A stretch of DNA of 64,000 nt from Trametopsis cervina (Eukaryota; Basidiomycota; Agaricomycetes; Polyporales; Irpicaceae), in the NCBI GenBank assembly GCA_022385755.1, contig MU278362.1, forward strand, positions 16,251 through 80,250, read 5' to 3'. The notes under the pieces were generated by a model. The model saw nothing but the letters and a program-made list of their open reading frames with translations, was not told the origin of the DNA and did not search any database. A program made the position numbers and the translations under genes. Positions 23,900 through 36,890 of the stretch are shown here, piece by piece (within the stretch, counting starts at the first letter, position 1; every line of letters begins with the position of its first letter).

Positions 23900-26213
23900 T
23901 CAAGAGGATTCTGCGCGTCCAACACGAGGAATGGCCTTCTCGATGCCAGCGTGAGCAAGACCGAGCTTGATGTGCCTTTCAAGCAGCCTCAACTCCTCCT
24001 CCTCGTATACTTCGTTTGCATACTTCTTTCCATCCGGATTGAGCCGCCTGCGCAGCCGCTCGAAATCTTCTTCAGGGCACCCAAACGTCTTCATGATGCC
24101 AAATACGGCTCTTTCTGCACTTTCCAGTGCACCAGCGACCCATCTGTAATGAGTACAGATTTGTCAACATCCGTGTTGAGAGCGGCGGCATACAATGGGA
24201 ACGTACGCATGAGCTGTACTGATCGCCTCGCCGGCAAACCATAGCTGGCCATTGGCGGCGGGTTGCGTCATAGAGGTGAAGATCTCGTCAGCATATTGAC
24301 TGGGTCCAAACTCAGCGTAGGCCCCTGTATAAGAAGTTAGGATGCACGCCAAGAATGTAAGTTGATAAGTATGTGCGTACCCATGGTGTGCGGATCACGG
24401 CTCCAGTCATGGGCGAAGCAGTCTCGCTCACGGTCCTCGACTAGGTCACGCAGGAAGTTATACTCCAATCCGTGGAGTAGTGCGAGCTCTTTCAAGACCA
24501 TAGTGAGTAGAAGCTCGTTGATCTTGCCCGTATAGTGGTCGAATAGTGCACCCATGCGATCTGCGTCTTGGGTCCAGCAATAGCTGACGATGAGCACGCG
24601 GGACTTTGTTCCAGTTTCGGGGTACGAAGGATATACTCTGATATTCGTGAGTGATAATCACCCACTAGTCGCGGACTAGGTTAACTTACATGGCACGTAG
24701 AGGGCGATCAGTTGCGCTGCAATATCAACTATCTGAGCTGGGTACGTAGCGATGATAGCAGTGGTTCCTGCATACCTTTGACTACCAATGATGCCGGTGG
24801 GTTGCTCGCCCCACCAGTTACGGGAGAATCGTATGCCAATTTTGATCGCGCTTCCGTACAACAGCTGACGAATTGCACTCCATTGAGCGTAGTTTGAATG
24901 TATCCCTGCTTGAGAAAGGTCTACAAGACCCAGGGTGGAGAGGGTAAGAGTTGAAATGACGGCTGCATATTCGGTGTCCTCAGCGATCTTTTCTCCGTTT
25001 GGTGTCGTCGCCTCTGAGGTCACGACGAGGCCCTCGGAGCGTTCTGGATCGGTTTGAATATTGCGTATGGCTGTGACCCTGGTGTTTCGCTTGATAGGTG
25101 CTTTGAGTTGTGCTGCAACTGCTTCAGCGAGTTGGGAAGATCCATGACTAAAGGTGCGGTCAGTAGTCAACGAGCAGAGGGGCTATCAGAGTAAACGTAC
25201 TCAAAACAGAACCACTCCACCGCGGTTGCGGTGTCCTCCGTACGCCACTGGAACGCGAGATCCTCCAGAACCGATTGGACAAGCCCGCGGTCATACGCAC
25301 CCGTTGAGGACTTGAGGGTCTCTATAACGGTAACGACAGAGGAGGGAAATCCGAGCTTAAGCTGGAGATAGCTGCGCATCGTATATTGGTCATATTGCTC
25401 GATGAGCTGCTTGATAAACTCCTCGAGGTTACTGCCGTCGTCGAGAAGACCCCGGCGCAAGTCTGACATGATAATTTGCATCTGAGACTTCACAGAGTCC
25501 GGGTTGCGAGCCCAGGCGAATTTCTCTGGGACGTATGTGGAGATCTTATAAGGATCCTCTGGGTCAGGAGGGAGTTCTCCTGGGATGGTGCGTGGGTGAT
25601 GGACATTGTTGTAGAATTTGTACGTCTTCTCTCCCGCACTTTCAGACATGTGGTATTTTATCAGCTTGACGGAATCCTTCTCTTCGTCGTTTAACCATCT
25701 GACTAGGTTGAATGTGCGTCGCATGAACGGTGTGTCCGGGAAACGCATAGCGCCTACATCCTGCACAAGGTCAAGACGTAAGTTCCGCAGTGGGCTCATG
25801 GCCACGTACAAAGTAATCGTATCCAGTAGAGTTGGGGTAAAAGTGATACGTATAGAGGCGGCCTGAGGAATATATGAGGTTATTCGGAAATCGTAGGACA
25901 ATCGGTCTAAACAGACCTCCGATACGTCCACTGGATTCAATGACCTCGGAAGGAATTCCAACATATTCCAAAAGCCTGGCAGCGTAGAGGCCAGCTATTC
26001 CGCCACCAACAATTCCGACTTTCTTGTTGAGCAGACGGTGCCTAGTAAGGGTGGGGGTGATGTCCCGGAAATCAGCAAACTGCACGCCCCGCCATGTGCC
26101 GTCTCGAGGCTGACTCCCGAGGTCGGGAAGATATTCAAGGAGCTCGCTTGTGTCTGCTTCCACTAAGCGTATATGCGCTTGGATTGCAAAGAGATCGGGC
26201 TGAGGATTTGCCA
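23900..26213 (-). CDS. L-amino-acid-oxidase-like flavin amine oxidase
   Basis: The likely start is MANPQPDLFAIQAHIR at 26213 (an in-frame ATG at 26289 is also possible). The Rossmann FAD-binding motif is VGIVGGGIAGLYAARLL, followed by EVIESSGRIGG. Middle exons include AMRFPDTPFMRRTF, a long helical substrate domain and HGSSQLAEAVAAQL. The C-terminal FAD-binding segment NGQLWFAGEAISTAHA joins WVAGALESAERAV across an intron. The protein ends IPRVGRAESS, stop at 23900-23902. Order and spacing match fungal L-amino-acid oxidases, which deaminate amino acids to keto acids with release of ammonia and hydrogen peroxide. Substrate is not predictable. No secretion signal is obvious. At least eight exons; all joins appear in frame. 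Confidence 0.83.
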
Positions 26214-26289
26214 TGATGAAGCCTTCGAGCCAAGTAAGTTGAAAAGAGAAGTTATGTGTACTTTGCTTACCGCTGCTCGTCGCATTCAT

Positions 26290-27321
26290 TCATATAGTGT
26301 TTGGCAAGAAGGTTCATGCCCCATGTACGAGATGTGGCTCTCCACTTTTTTCATTCATGCCCTAAGTGGGTGAAGACGATCATGCATGCTCAGCAGCTAA
26401 AGCGCACACGTGTCAGATCGTGAGGTGAGTGTCCTTTAGGTGACCATTTCATGCGAAGAATGTTTACTAGATACGCGCGGGTGTCAGAGTCAGTGTGTCA
26501 AAGTCTAGTAAATTCGTGCAATCAAGTGAACTGACCAGCTAATACTGAGCACAGGGACATGAACTCGGAGCGTTACAGCACGTTACATCCGCACGAGTTC
26601 CATATTTGAATTGCGTCCGCCGTCACGAGCATCATTCATACCGTCACTCTGGCCTGGAACTGAGTCGACTGGGTAGACCGTTGGCCATCTAAGCTACTTC
26701 ACTGGTGCTAGTGGAGTCTTGGGTTACAATTTATCTCACGCCTGACAAGAATGCTGCGACCCCACTTTGAAAGAGCCAATACGGCACGACATGGTACCCC
26801 TTGCTATGATATGCACGGTCGTTCCTGCTATCAATTTCAAGTGATCTATATCAGCAGTGACTGAGAGTACCTGAAGGTCCAGGCATAGGTCCAATATGTA
26901 TCGTGAAGTTAAGGTGTTGGTTGACAGCGACTCAGTTGTGTAACGGACTAGATGCCAGCAGTTAGTTCGTGCTAGACGCTCAACTACGGCTATCCTAACA
27001 CCGAAATGCGTGAAGCAGTTCTTTATGATTGTCATCAAAGCTCGTTACACGGTAGAAAAGAGACTGAAAAAAACGGAGAGAAAGCGACTACAACGAGTCC
27101 AGTTCGATAGTAGAATAGTCGAGGATACGTAGGTAAGTTGACTGACGAACAAGAGGAAGAGATGGCGAGCCCAAATCGAGTCTATCATGCAGCATGCAAG
27201 ACAACGGCAGCCCGTGCGTGTCAAGACCCGACCACTGCACGTGGATGCCTGAGGTGGGTACTTGTGACGTGTTGGCTATATCTAAGCCATTACGCGCCTC
27301 ACCATTTTGTTACCGCTACGC
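26290..27321. other. Intergenic region
   Basis: No gene, repeat or RNA was supported. A tRNA-like look around 26650-26720 fails on pairing. Confidence 0.45.
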
Positions 27322-30171
27322 TTACTGGCCTTTGGCTTGCTTAGCCATCTGTTCAGATAATTGCGATGAGACACCCAAAGGTGGCAAATTTTACTATAGC
27401 ACTTACGAGGTTGAGCGCCGAACCCGCCTTGAACCACTCAATCTGACCTTCGTTGAAGGAGTGAGCAAGGGGAAGTTCCTACGTCGGCAGAATGAGCATG
27501 AATACGAGTAAACCAATCGCGTGTGGCAACTCACCTCCTTGGAGCCATCCTCGTGCTTGAGGACAAGGGTCAAGTTCTTGCCGGGGGCGAAGGACTCGAG
27601 GCCAAGGATGTCAACCTTGTCAGAGGGGCGGACCTTGTCGTAGTCGGCCGGGTCCACGAACGTAAGAGCGAGCATGCCCTGCTTCTTCAGGTTCGTCTCG
27701 TGAATACGAGCGAACGAACGAGTGATAATAGCAAGGCCTCCGAGGAAACGCGGCTCCAGGGCGGCGTGCTCACGCGAGGAACCCTCTCCGTAGTTGTGGT
27801 CACCGACGACGACCCACTTGATGCCGTGGTCACGGTAGTAAGCACCGACAGCAGGGACACCAGCGTATTCACCAGTGATTTGGTTCTTGACCTTGTTAGC
27901 CTCGCCGTTCTCGGAGTTAATTGCACCAATCAAGCAGTTCTGGGAGATGTTCTCGAGATGTCCACGGTACTTGAGCCAGGGGCCACCAGCAGAGATGTGA
28001 TCAGTAGCTAGGATTCACTCATCAGCTTAGGTATCAAACCCGCAGCGGTGTAACAGGACTTACTGCACTTGCCCTGGACCTTGATAAGAATAGGGAGATC
28101 GGCTGGGGTCTTTCCGTCCCAAGGTTGGAAAGGCTTCAGGAGCTGGAGACGCTCAGACTTGGGGTCAACTGCAACTTGGACGCTGGCACGATCAGCCGGG
28201 GGAGCCTGGAAGGTGTTTTCACCGGGGTCGAAGCCACGAGGAGGGAGCTCCTTGCCGACGGGGTCGGTGAACTTGAAGGGCTTGCCATCAGCGCCAGTGA
28301 GAGTGTCGGTGACGGGGTTGAAGGTGAGGTCGCCAGCAAAGGCCATGGCAGTCACCAGGTCGGGGGAGGCGACGAAAGCGTGAGTGGCGGGGTTAGCATC
28401 GTTACGGCCGGTGAAGTTACGGTTGTAGGAGGTGATGATGGAGTTGGCTTCACCCTTCTGGACGTCGCGTCTGTCCCATTGACCGATGCATGGACCACAA
28501 GCGTTGGCGAGGACGAGTCCACCAACTTCCTCAAGAGCGGACATTTGACCATCACGCTGGATGGTGGCACGAACCTGCTCGGAACCGGGGGTGATGGTAA
28601 ACTTGCTCTTGGTGCTCAAACCGTGCTCGGCGGCTTCACGGGCGATTGAGGCAGCGCGAGACATATCCTCGTACGAAGAGTTGGTGCACGAACCGATGAG
28701 GGCAACCTTAAGCTCAGAGGGCCAGTTGTTCTTCTTGACCTCCTCAGCGAACTTAGAGAGGGGAGTAGCCAGATCCGGGGTGAAAGGACCGTTGATGTGC
28801 GGCTCGAGCTCAGACAAGTTCTAGCGAAAGAATGAGGAGGATATCACAGCCTAACAAAATGAGACCAACGTACAATATCAATGACCTGGTCGTATTCAGC
28901 GTTCTCATCAGCCTTCAGGTTGTGTTGGAAACGCTTGGCATATTCCGCAATGTTGCCACGCTTGGTGACGTCGAGGTAGTCAGCCATACGCTGGTTGAAG
29001 GGGAACAGGGAGGTGGTTGCACCAATCTCAGCACCCATGTTGCAGATAGTCGCCATACCGGTAGCAGAGAGTGAGTCGACACCAGGGCCCGTGTACTCAA
29101 CGATAGCACCGGTTCCGCCCTTGACCGTAAGAATACCAGCAACCTTCAGGATAACATCTATGGCGGGATGAGATGGCCATTCAGGCTAGCATAAGGGTAG
29201 ATACGTACCCTTGGGAGAGGTCCATCCGCTGAGTTTACCGGTGAGGTTGACACCAATGACCTTGGGGCACTTCAATTCCCAGGGAAGACCAGCCATAACA
29301 TCGACCGCATCGGCACCGCCAACACCGCAAGCAATCATGCCAAGACCACCAGCATTAGGAGTGTGAGAATCGGTACCAATCATCAAGCCACCAGGGAATG
29401 CGTAGTTTTCAAGAATGATCTGGTGAATGATACCAGAACCGGGTTTCCAGAAACCGAGACCGTACTGTAAAAGGATTAGCACGAGTACTGTGGGCGTTTC
29501 GTGCAGTCACACGTACCTTAGCCGTGGCAGTAGAGAGGAAATCATACACCTCCTTGTTGATATCCTTCGCCCGCGCCAAATCCTTAACACCGCCAACTTG
29601 AGCTTCGATAAGATGGTCACAGTGAACCGTGGTTGGGACCGCTGCAGTATCCATTCCTGCGGACATGAACTGGAGGATAGCCATCTGACAGAATTTGTGA
29701 CGTCAGCAGATTAGACGCGTGGGCGTATGTCAAGCACTTGCCTGCGCGGTCGCGTCCTGGCAAGCAACACGCTGGGGGAGAAACATCGTAAGGTCATGCA
29801 TCAACGCAAAAGGGCACGGCCCAACGTACATCAGGTCTGAGCTTGAGGTAGCTGGTGCCACGGACAATGTCCTGGTTCACAGCATCGTCCAAATGACCAT
29901 ACAGAACCTTCTCCGATAGCGTCAAGGGACGCCTCAGCCTGAAAAGGGGGATGTAAGTAACGACTCGACGCGTATTACATGTAGAAACAAACCTGTCGCG
30001 TATCACAACGAGGTTATCCTCGATGCGCTGGTAGTTGATATGGGCTTTGGGCTCCAGCAGAGACATAGGGACTTTGGTGTTGCCGATAGGCTCAGCAACG
30101 GTAGCCATACCGGCGGCCAGCCGCTGGAGAGACCTCCATGCTGTTTGCGACCTTCCTACGAGATTGAACAT
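27322..30171 (-). CDS. ACO1: Aconitate hydratase, mitochondrial
   Basis: The start [21 protein letters not shown] at 30171 is an Arg/Ser-rich mitochondrial presequence. Successive exons spell the whole family: [81 protein letters not shown], the first Fe-S cysteine in [13 protein letters not shown], the cysteine pair in [13 protein letters not shown], and [11 protein letters not shown] with [15 protein letters not shown] in the swivel domain. The penultimate exon encodes [19 protein letters not shown]. The last is tiny (MAKQAKGQ), stop at 27322-27324. It isomerises citrate to isocitrate in the TCA cycle and needs a [4Fe-4S] cluster. About nine to ten exons; intact. Confidence 0.95.
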
Positions 30172-32477
30172 GGTCGTGAACGCCGTCAAGGACGACGAGC
30201 TCGAGGGGAGTAAAAAGAGGTTGAGGATCAAGACGTGACGGCAGTGGCCGGAGCAAAGTGGCGAATTTATGCCCAGTTGATATCTGTCGGATCCGTGCGC
30301 CGAAGCCAATCACACGCCAGCTTTTATGCCCGCGCTCCGGTCCACCGAAGTGTCCGGCCGCTAAAACCACGCGAGCAGGCACAGCGCGCGCCGTTTCGAG
30401 GCCGAAACACCCCGCTCTTGCCCCGTTGAGCCACGCTAACCTCCGGTGCGCCAGTCAAATTCAGATGACGAATTTGTCTGCAGGTCGGTCTGCAGGTCAG
30501 CGCAGTCACCATGCAGCGACCTGCAGACCACGGATTCTCTCGCGGACCGCAGTTTCATCCAAGAACTTAGGAGTATTCCCCCGTCAAGTCCGACAATCAA
30601 CCTGTCTTCGTCTGCGTTCGGCCGTCTTACCTCCAATTCGAACCCGGTTACGACAATCGGGTTTTGTTTGGAGTGGCGGTCCTAAATTAAGCTGCCAACT
30701 CTTCTATGCGTCGCAGGTGTAAGCAACTACCACGCCGACCGGACGTGCTTATCCGTCGGACTAGAGCAGGCATGGACAGCTTGCTTACTCGTTCTCATTA
30801 CCGACAAACCCTACTGACATACACACATACTCGCTCCCTCGTCAGAACCAGCTTCCCCGACCAAATTATGTTCATAATTGACCGAGTCGCTGATATGGAG
30901 GGATTACATGTGGCGTAGCGATGCGGAAAGCTGCCCAGGAGAACTTCTAGCATTGCATGAGTTATACCACCGTCCAGTCCGATTGCAAGAGCATTTGGTG
31001 TCGTTCAATGTGCCGAAGCAGTGCTCCACGGCGCATTTGTGCGTGGGCCAAACTCGATAAGGACCAAGTGGAGGTTGCAGAGGAGTAGGTATATACATTG
31101 TGCGTATGCGGTAGACTGGATTGCTAATGGAAACAGTGCGTATCTATGACCAGACATGTGTAGTGCTGACGCTGACGCATTTGACTGCAGAGCTTTTGCT
31201 TGGAGTGTAACCAAGTCCACTCTGTGTTGTAATGCTGTATGTTGCTGCCTTGCCTGGAGAATGTGACTACAAATACATGCTTCGTGCAAAGGTTTTCAAA
31301 GTCGCACATGAGTCAAATATTCGATATAGTAGACTTCGTGTGCGTCCTTCCTCCAGTCAGCCCCAAATTGGTATTCACAAATCTTCTCCAGGATACCCAC
31401 AACCTCGAAAGTCATGTCCTTCCGCTCGCTATTCGGTCGATAGTGGCTACAGTACCACAAATCGATCACCTGCCCATGATCCGCAACACAGCTTGTCTGC
31501 ATATCTCAAACCAACAGATGGATTGGACGACGAACAGATCTGCAACAAAAAAGCCCAATCCAACTGTATGAGGTCACTGATGAAGGTACCTTTCACCCAC
31601 GGATTCCGCAATAGCATGCTTCAAATCGTCGCGCGTCTCTGTCAGCACCGTCCACCACTCGAGCTATATTCCTGCCAAAGCGAGAGACAATCTGTTGCAT
31701 GGTCAAGTTCTGTAACGTACCTTATAGCCGAGTGGTCTTAAGCCTTGGTATACTGTATTGCTTACAACACGGTAATAATCCACAGACTGTGCATTGGGCC
31801 CTGTCGTGCGAGTTTCATATGCTGTTGCAGACCCTTTCGCACAAACGGTTATTGCCAGCACTCAGCGGTCTATATGGGAACTCCTGCGTACATTTCCGGT
31901 TACCCTGTGCATGGTAACGGTCCAGGCCCACTTCCAACGCAGTATTTCTCCCATGACCGTGCGGCTTCTGACTACATGACCAATTGCTAGGTGCGAGACT
32001 TACGAAACACCAGTCTGTACGGCTTCGGCCCCTGGATTGTGAAGCTGGTCCAGAAGATGCGTCGTCTTTCAACAGTAGCATAAGACTCTGTAAGCCGCAG
32101 TAACATGTAAGCCATTTTTGCAATCGCCTACTTTTCTAATGCTTATTCGGGCTCGGTGCAACATTGTAAAGTCTGCTCCGTATGCAGCACGTTCGCTCGC
32201 TACGCGCCCGCCCATGTCTAGTACGTACATTGGCGGCGTGTCTTATCACCCAAGCCCCTTTCATCTGATCTTTCTCTGATCTTTCGTGCTTACGAACTTA
32301 TTAGTAACACAATCGCTCCGCCAACCGATGTACTGTGGCCAGTTCCCCCGAGGCCTGAATATGAATCGGTAATCCTCTTGGCGTATCCGGTCAAGATACA
32401 GAACAAGTTAAATAGGCTGCTGCTCTCATGCGTCCACCATCATCCTACCGAACTCCTTTCACGCACAGTATCACGCA
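30172..32477. other. Long intergenic region with palindromes
   Basis: This is the space between divergently oriented genes (aconitase and the BBE-like oxidase). Apart from the palindromes at 30456-30529 no structured element or supported gene was found; scattered open frames at 31.2-32.0 kb lack motifs. Confidence 0.4.
30456..30529. promoter_or_regulatory. Two perfect palindromes upstream of aconitase
   Basis: CAAATTC (30456-30462) pairs with GAATTTG (30470-30476) around a 7-nt loop. The 12-mer GGTCTGCAGGTC (30487-30498) is preceded by a near-identical tandem copy (30475-30486) and pairs perfectly with GACCTGCAGACC (30518-30529) around a 19-nt loop. They lie about 290-360 bp upstream of the aconitase start codon, so a role as binding sites for a dimeric regulator is possible but only inferred. 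Confidence 0.5.
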
Positions 32478-34396
32478 ATGCCCGCCGATATCTATTCCGT
32501 TTTTCCGAAGGACAAAGTCTTGACCGCTAGCGATGGCGATGCCTATGAAGAGTCCATCAAGCGATGGGCCGACAATGCATCCAAGAGGGCCAAGTATGTC
32601 GTCCAGGTGGCAGATGCTCACGACGCCTCAAAAGCGGTGAGTGACACGCTCCCATGCATGAGTAACCGCGCGCTTACACTCTTGCGTCTATTCCCAGATT
32701 CTTTTTGCGATCGAGAACAACCTCGAAATCGCCATTCGCGGTGGAGGCCATTCCACATCTGGCGCATCATCCACCGAAGGTGGCCTCGTCGTCGACCTCA
32801 GTAAGCTACGGTCGGTCACTGTCGACGTCCAGAACAGCCTCCTCCACGTTGGAGGAGGGGCCTTGTGGGAAGATGTTGATAAGGAGGCGATCAAGTACGG
32901 GCTCGCCACTGTTGGCGGAACTGTAAATCATACCGGTTAGATTTTGCACGCTGATCGGTATGACGACAGCGCTAACAAGAAGCTGTCGATGCTAGGTGTT
33001 GGAGGACTCACAGTCGGGGGTGGCTATGGCTGGCTCACTTCCAAGCATGGCCTGACAGTAGATTGTCTGCGCTCGGCGGAGGTTATCCTTGCAAACGGGG
33101 ATATCGTGCAAACCAGCGAGACGGAAAACTCAGACCTGTTCTGGGCGATTCGTGGTGCGTGCCATATCAGCCGCTTTGCTTCGTGATCCGTCAACTAGAT
33201 TGTGATCCAGGTGGTGGCTCGAACTTTGGGCCAGTCACAAGGTTCACCTTCCAAGGATTCCCTCAGAGGCGCAATGTTTACGCTGGCTTGGTAAGAGTGA
33301 TGGCAAGTCTTACCACGGGCATGCCTGATTAACTGTCATCCAATAGCTCCTGTTCTCGCTTGAGCAACTGCCCCAGCTCGTAGGGGCCATCAACAAATTC
33401 CTTGATAAGGCCACCGAAGAGGAGTCAATGGGCCTGTTTGTCGCGCACCCTGGTTTTATCGGCAAGGTAAGGACATCCTTACCTGTAACTGTCTTCACCT
33501 TCTATCTTCTCATTCTTATCGCACTTCGTAGACGTCCCTGATCACTGTTGTCTTCCATAACGGCAGTGTCGAAGCTGGAAAGAAGGTGTTCGAGGACCTG
33601 TTTGCAGTCGGCCCTCTGAAGGATCTCACTCATGAAATACCTTACGAAGAGCTCAATGCGATACAGGTACTATCATACTTATAGCAGAGAATCAGCGGCT
33701 CTCTCACCTCTGCATAGAACCCGATGACAACGCATGGCGACAGGAAATTGTTCAAGGGGTCCACGCTTGACGCGATCACCGTCGAGCTCATCAGCCACAT
33801 CGTCGCCAAATACGACGAGCTGCTCGCCCAGTTCCCTGGTTCTGAGAAGTGAGTATCTGAATCCCCGGATATTGTTGCACTACTTGGCAAAGTTCCAACC
33901 ATGTCACGCAGCTCTGCTTTCATTTGTGAGTTCCACTCTCCAAGGAAGATCATTCAGGTCGCAAAGGACGCGATGGCCTTTGCTGGGCGGGGAGAGGGTA
34001 AACTGATGAACTTGGTCGTACGGTGGACGAACTCTGACTATGACAAAGAGGTGGGCTCTGTTTGAACCCAGATATGTCCTGATTACCCCATTGTTGACAA
34101 TCGTTCTCGTAGATATATCAATTTGCCACGGGCATTGTCGAGAGCGTGAACACGTTCCGCGGGAAGAAGGCCGCAGGAACCGTTTCTGTACGTCTTTTTG
34201 TGCCCCGCTATATCGCCAAATCGTGTATCCTGATGCAATTACATACAAACAGTACTCCAATTATAGAGGGTCGGACGAGCGCGTGCGGGATGTGTTTGAC
34301 ACCAACTACGACCGCCTCACCGAAATTAAGGCGAGATACGACCCTAATAATGTCTTTCACAAATGGTTTGCTATCAAGCCGAAGGTGTCGAATTGA
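32478..34396 (+). CDS. FAD-linked oxidoreductase of the BBE/PCMH family
   Basis: The start is [18 protein letters not shown]. The FAD-binding PCMH domain is assembled from [14 protein letters not shown] (the His normally carrying covalent FAD), [36 protein letters not shown] and [11 protein letters not shown]. After an intron, [20 protein letters not shown] and NSDLFWAIR follow. Later exons carry the substrate domain. The C-terminal BBE segment is [22 protein letters not shown] with [20 protein letters not shown]. About ten exons, all in frame with GT..AG introns. Members oxidise sugars, alcohols or specialised metabolites. The second covalent site (Cys of a CGxVG-type motif) is replaced by HTGVGG, suggesting mono-covalent flavin. 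No signal peptide. Confidence 0.85.
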
Positions 34397-35825
34397 GCCC
34401 ACGGCGGTATGACCCATCAGCGGAAGAGGTCATTCTAATCTGGCTGAACCCCCCACTCCAAAGATGTACATGTACTCTGTATCCACCTCTCCTAGCGCAA
34501 TCTGTATTATTTATTGTTTCACAGTCTCCGAGACCATCGCGTGGTTTCAGATTTGTATTTGGAGAGCCACCTGTTGAGAGCGGCTTGGGTTGTTTGAACT
34601 ACAACAGTTGCCAAATAGGGGTGCTATTGCTGTATCACGTGATAGTTATCAGCCTCATGTGTCACGGAGCTGTGACATCGACGAGCTACAAACCCTCTGG
34701 ACCTACGCCTCGAGGTGCATGCGCATCATGAACTGCTATCCTCGAGGATCGAATTTTGCAATGATTGAAGACACTGTGCAATAACCGCTCGTTGTCTGGC
34801 GTCCGGGAATCCGTCTGCATGGTCTGCGGCCAACTTCACCGCTTCCACCGAGTAGGTGTGGCGGTTGTACACATGATAGTGCAGGGACCACTTGGGCGTG
34901 AGACAACTGGACGATACGAGAGTACGTCGTCGATTTATGATCTTTACTTAATAAGTGGCCAACGAAGCTCCCACAGGTCATAGCATCATGCTGCGTTTCA
35001 GATACCCGGGCCACTGCAGCGACCCTTCATACCCTTTCCATCTGGCCTCTCGATACTTCCGCGCGGGGAGACAGAAAACAAACCTTGACCAGAGCAGTGC
35101 CGCGCTGCAATGACGGTCATAATAATAGGAACGGTTGCGATGCTACTCGGAATACAGGTATGCTATGTATCCGTATGCTATGGACCTCAGGCCCGCTCAG
35201 ATGTATAGATGCCGCTGCCAAGTGTTCATAATACCCGTGATAGGTAGGGTGCCCGGAACCATGGCGTGCAACTATAGGCGTACGTTCGGTATCTCCGTCA
35301 ATATCTGACTGCGCGATGATCTGTCATTGGCAGATGCATCGCGTGCACTTCAAAGGTACCGCATCTCCATCATCCTCGAGGCTCTCCGCGTGCTTATCGC
35401 GATAGACGTATGTGTGTGTGGGTCCCGTTGCAGACCATACGTCAGGCGTAATCATCAAGACCCTTCTAGGCGACGTATAGGAAAGGGTCTCTGTCTAATC
35501 GTACGCTACCTCCGGCATAACGCGTCTTTATGCATCCACCAAAGTCTTCATTGCCACGGCCCCGGAAGTCGTCTCCATGCATTGGGCAGCTGCGGCCATG
35601 GACCATCCAAGCATTGTATCCTTTGTCGCTACATGCATAAATACGCCACTGGCTGGGTTCTCTAGGGACATCAACACACAATACATCCTACCACTCCGCC
35701 CCACTCAACCTCGTATACACTGTGCTCGACGTCGCAATGGCAATAAGTCCACAGGAATCAAGGGTGCGGTGTGTCGCTCTGGCAGTTTCGCGTCCCTACG
35801 CTGACACCGATGTCCCCCCCAGTGT
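34397..35825. other. Region with possible unresolved exons
   Basis: A hydrophobic ATG-initiated stretch at about 35111 (MTVIIIGTVAMLLGIQ followed by a GTATGC donor) and open stretches near 35520-35800 could be exons of the gene ending at 36160. They could not be joined with confidence. Confidence 0.3.
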
Positions 35826-36160
35826 ATGAACATAATGGCAAAGTATGCAGCCAAGTACCCTCCTCCATTCCGCGTCAGGGTACACGAACATTTTGTCGAC
35901 AAGGCGTAAGTGTTTACCCTCAGCTGACGCAGGCTCGTGTCAATCGTGCTACTGATCTCTATTTCACCCGGTGTCGTAGGACGCGCACGTCATACTGGTC
36001 GTTCGCTATCTCAGATGTCAATGATGAGATGGTCTTCATCGGTGCGTGGCGATATGCCGCGGGGTCTGATGCAGAGCCTGTGGAGATTGAACCGGTCGAA
36101 TTTCTTGCGCAAAGCTTTTTCCACTCCGGAGTCTCTGATGCGGTGATGGCTATGCTATGA
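35826..36160 (+). CDS. 3' exons of an unrecognised gene
   Basis: Two exons join cleanly. 35826-35905 encodes MNIMAKYAAKYPPPF and RVRVHEHFVDKA. A 74-nt GTAAGT..GTAG intron follows, and then TRTSYWSFAISDVNDEMVF onward to the stop at 36158-36160. The tail is acidic (SDAEPVEIEPVEF). The true gene probably begins upstream, with a frame reading NLVYTVLDVAMAISPQES near 35705-35810 as a candidate exon. No family was recognised. Confidence 0.35.
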
Positions 36161-36839
36161 TGCCTCGCCTGTATAGATATATCTAGAGCCATATATATTT
36201 GCCTTTGTTCATTGATCGTGTTTGGCATGAGTGCGTAGATATTTTGGTGTATCTTGGCGTGAACGTTGTATAGATCGTATCGAGCGCATTCAGTGTCTTC
36301 TTTGAGGATTACGGTCACAGTCGGCCGGTAGCTTGGATTAGATTTCCATTCCTCCGCTCGCAGACTGAATAGAAGTCCTATCCATCACACGTTAGACTCG
36401 ATGCTGTGCGGAAGCGTACCGGCGATACGCCACTATTGGGGGTTGCATGCAGAGACGAGCGTGACTGCTGTGACACTTCCGAATGCGCAAGCGTCTAACG
36501 CCACGAAGCCCCATATCCTCCTCGCGCTACCACGATCGGTGTGCCGGCCAAAGTTATCTCCTGCGCGGGAGTCCCATGTACCGCACGCAATCATGCTGCA
36601 CTGGCGCGGTGATATAACATCTCCGGCGCGCGACGGAACCCACTTGAACAGGCGTTCTTCTTCATGGCGCCTCCCTGCAGCGTCGTCCGCCGCCTACGAA
36701 ACCGCCACAACCCCGCTGCGAAGCGAATTCCGTCACGCAGAACTCTTTCACCCCAAATTCCAGGCTTCGACATGGCTTCCCTTCAATTACAATGGCTTTG
36801 ACGCCTGACGTTTTGCATTCATCGTGTCATATTCACCTC
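36161..36839. other. Intergenic region upstream of FAD-gene copy 1
   Basis: An open frame at 36401-36808 has no recognisable motif and sits directly in the promoter region of the next gene; it was judged non-coding. Confidence 0.4.
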
Positions 36840-36847
36840 TATATAAA
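36840..36847 (+). promoter_or_regulatory. TATA box of FAD-gene copy 1
   Basis: TATATAAA lies 44 bp upstream of the ATG at 36891. The paralogue at 58737 has no counterpart, because related sequence there stops near a Helitron-like terminus. Confidence 0.55.
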
Positions 36848-36890
36848 CAAGCTCGTTCTTGTTGGACGGGACAATTCATCTCAACGATTA

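Noticed and set aside
31200..32000. Overlapping plus-strand frames of 110-169 codons
   Set aside because: No consistent splice structure or family pattern; treated as intergenic.
36401..36808. Plus-strand frame of 135 codons before FAD-gene copy 1
   Set aside because: No recognisable domain; it overlaps the promoter region and has no splice continuation.
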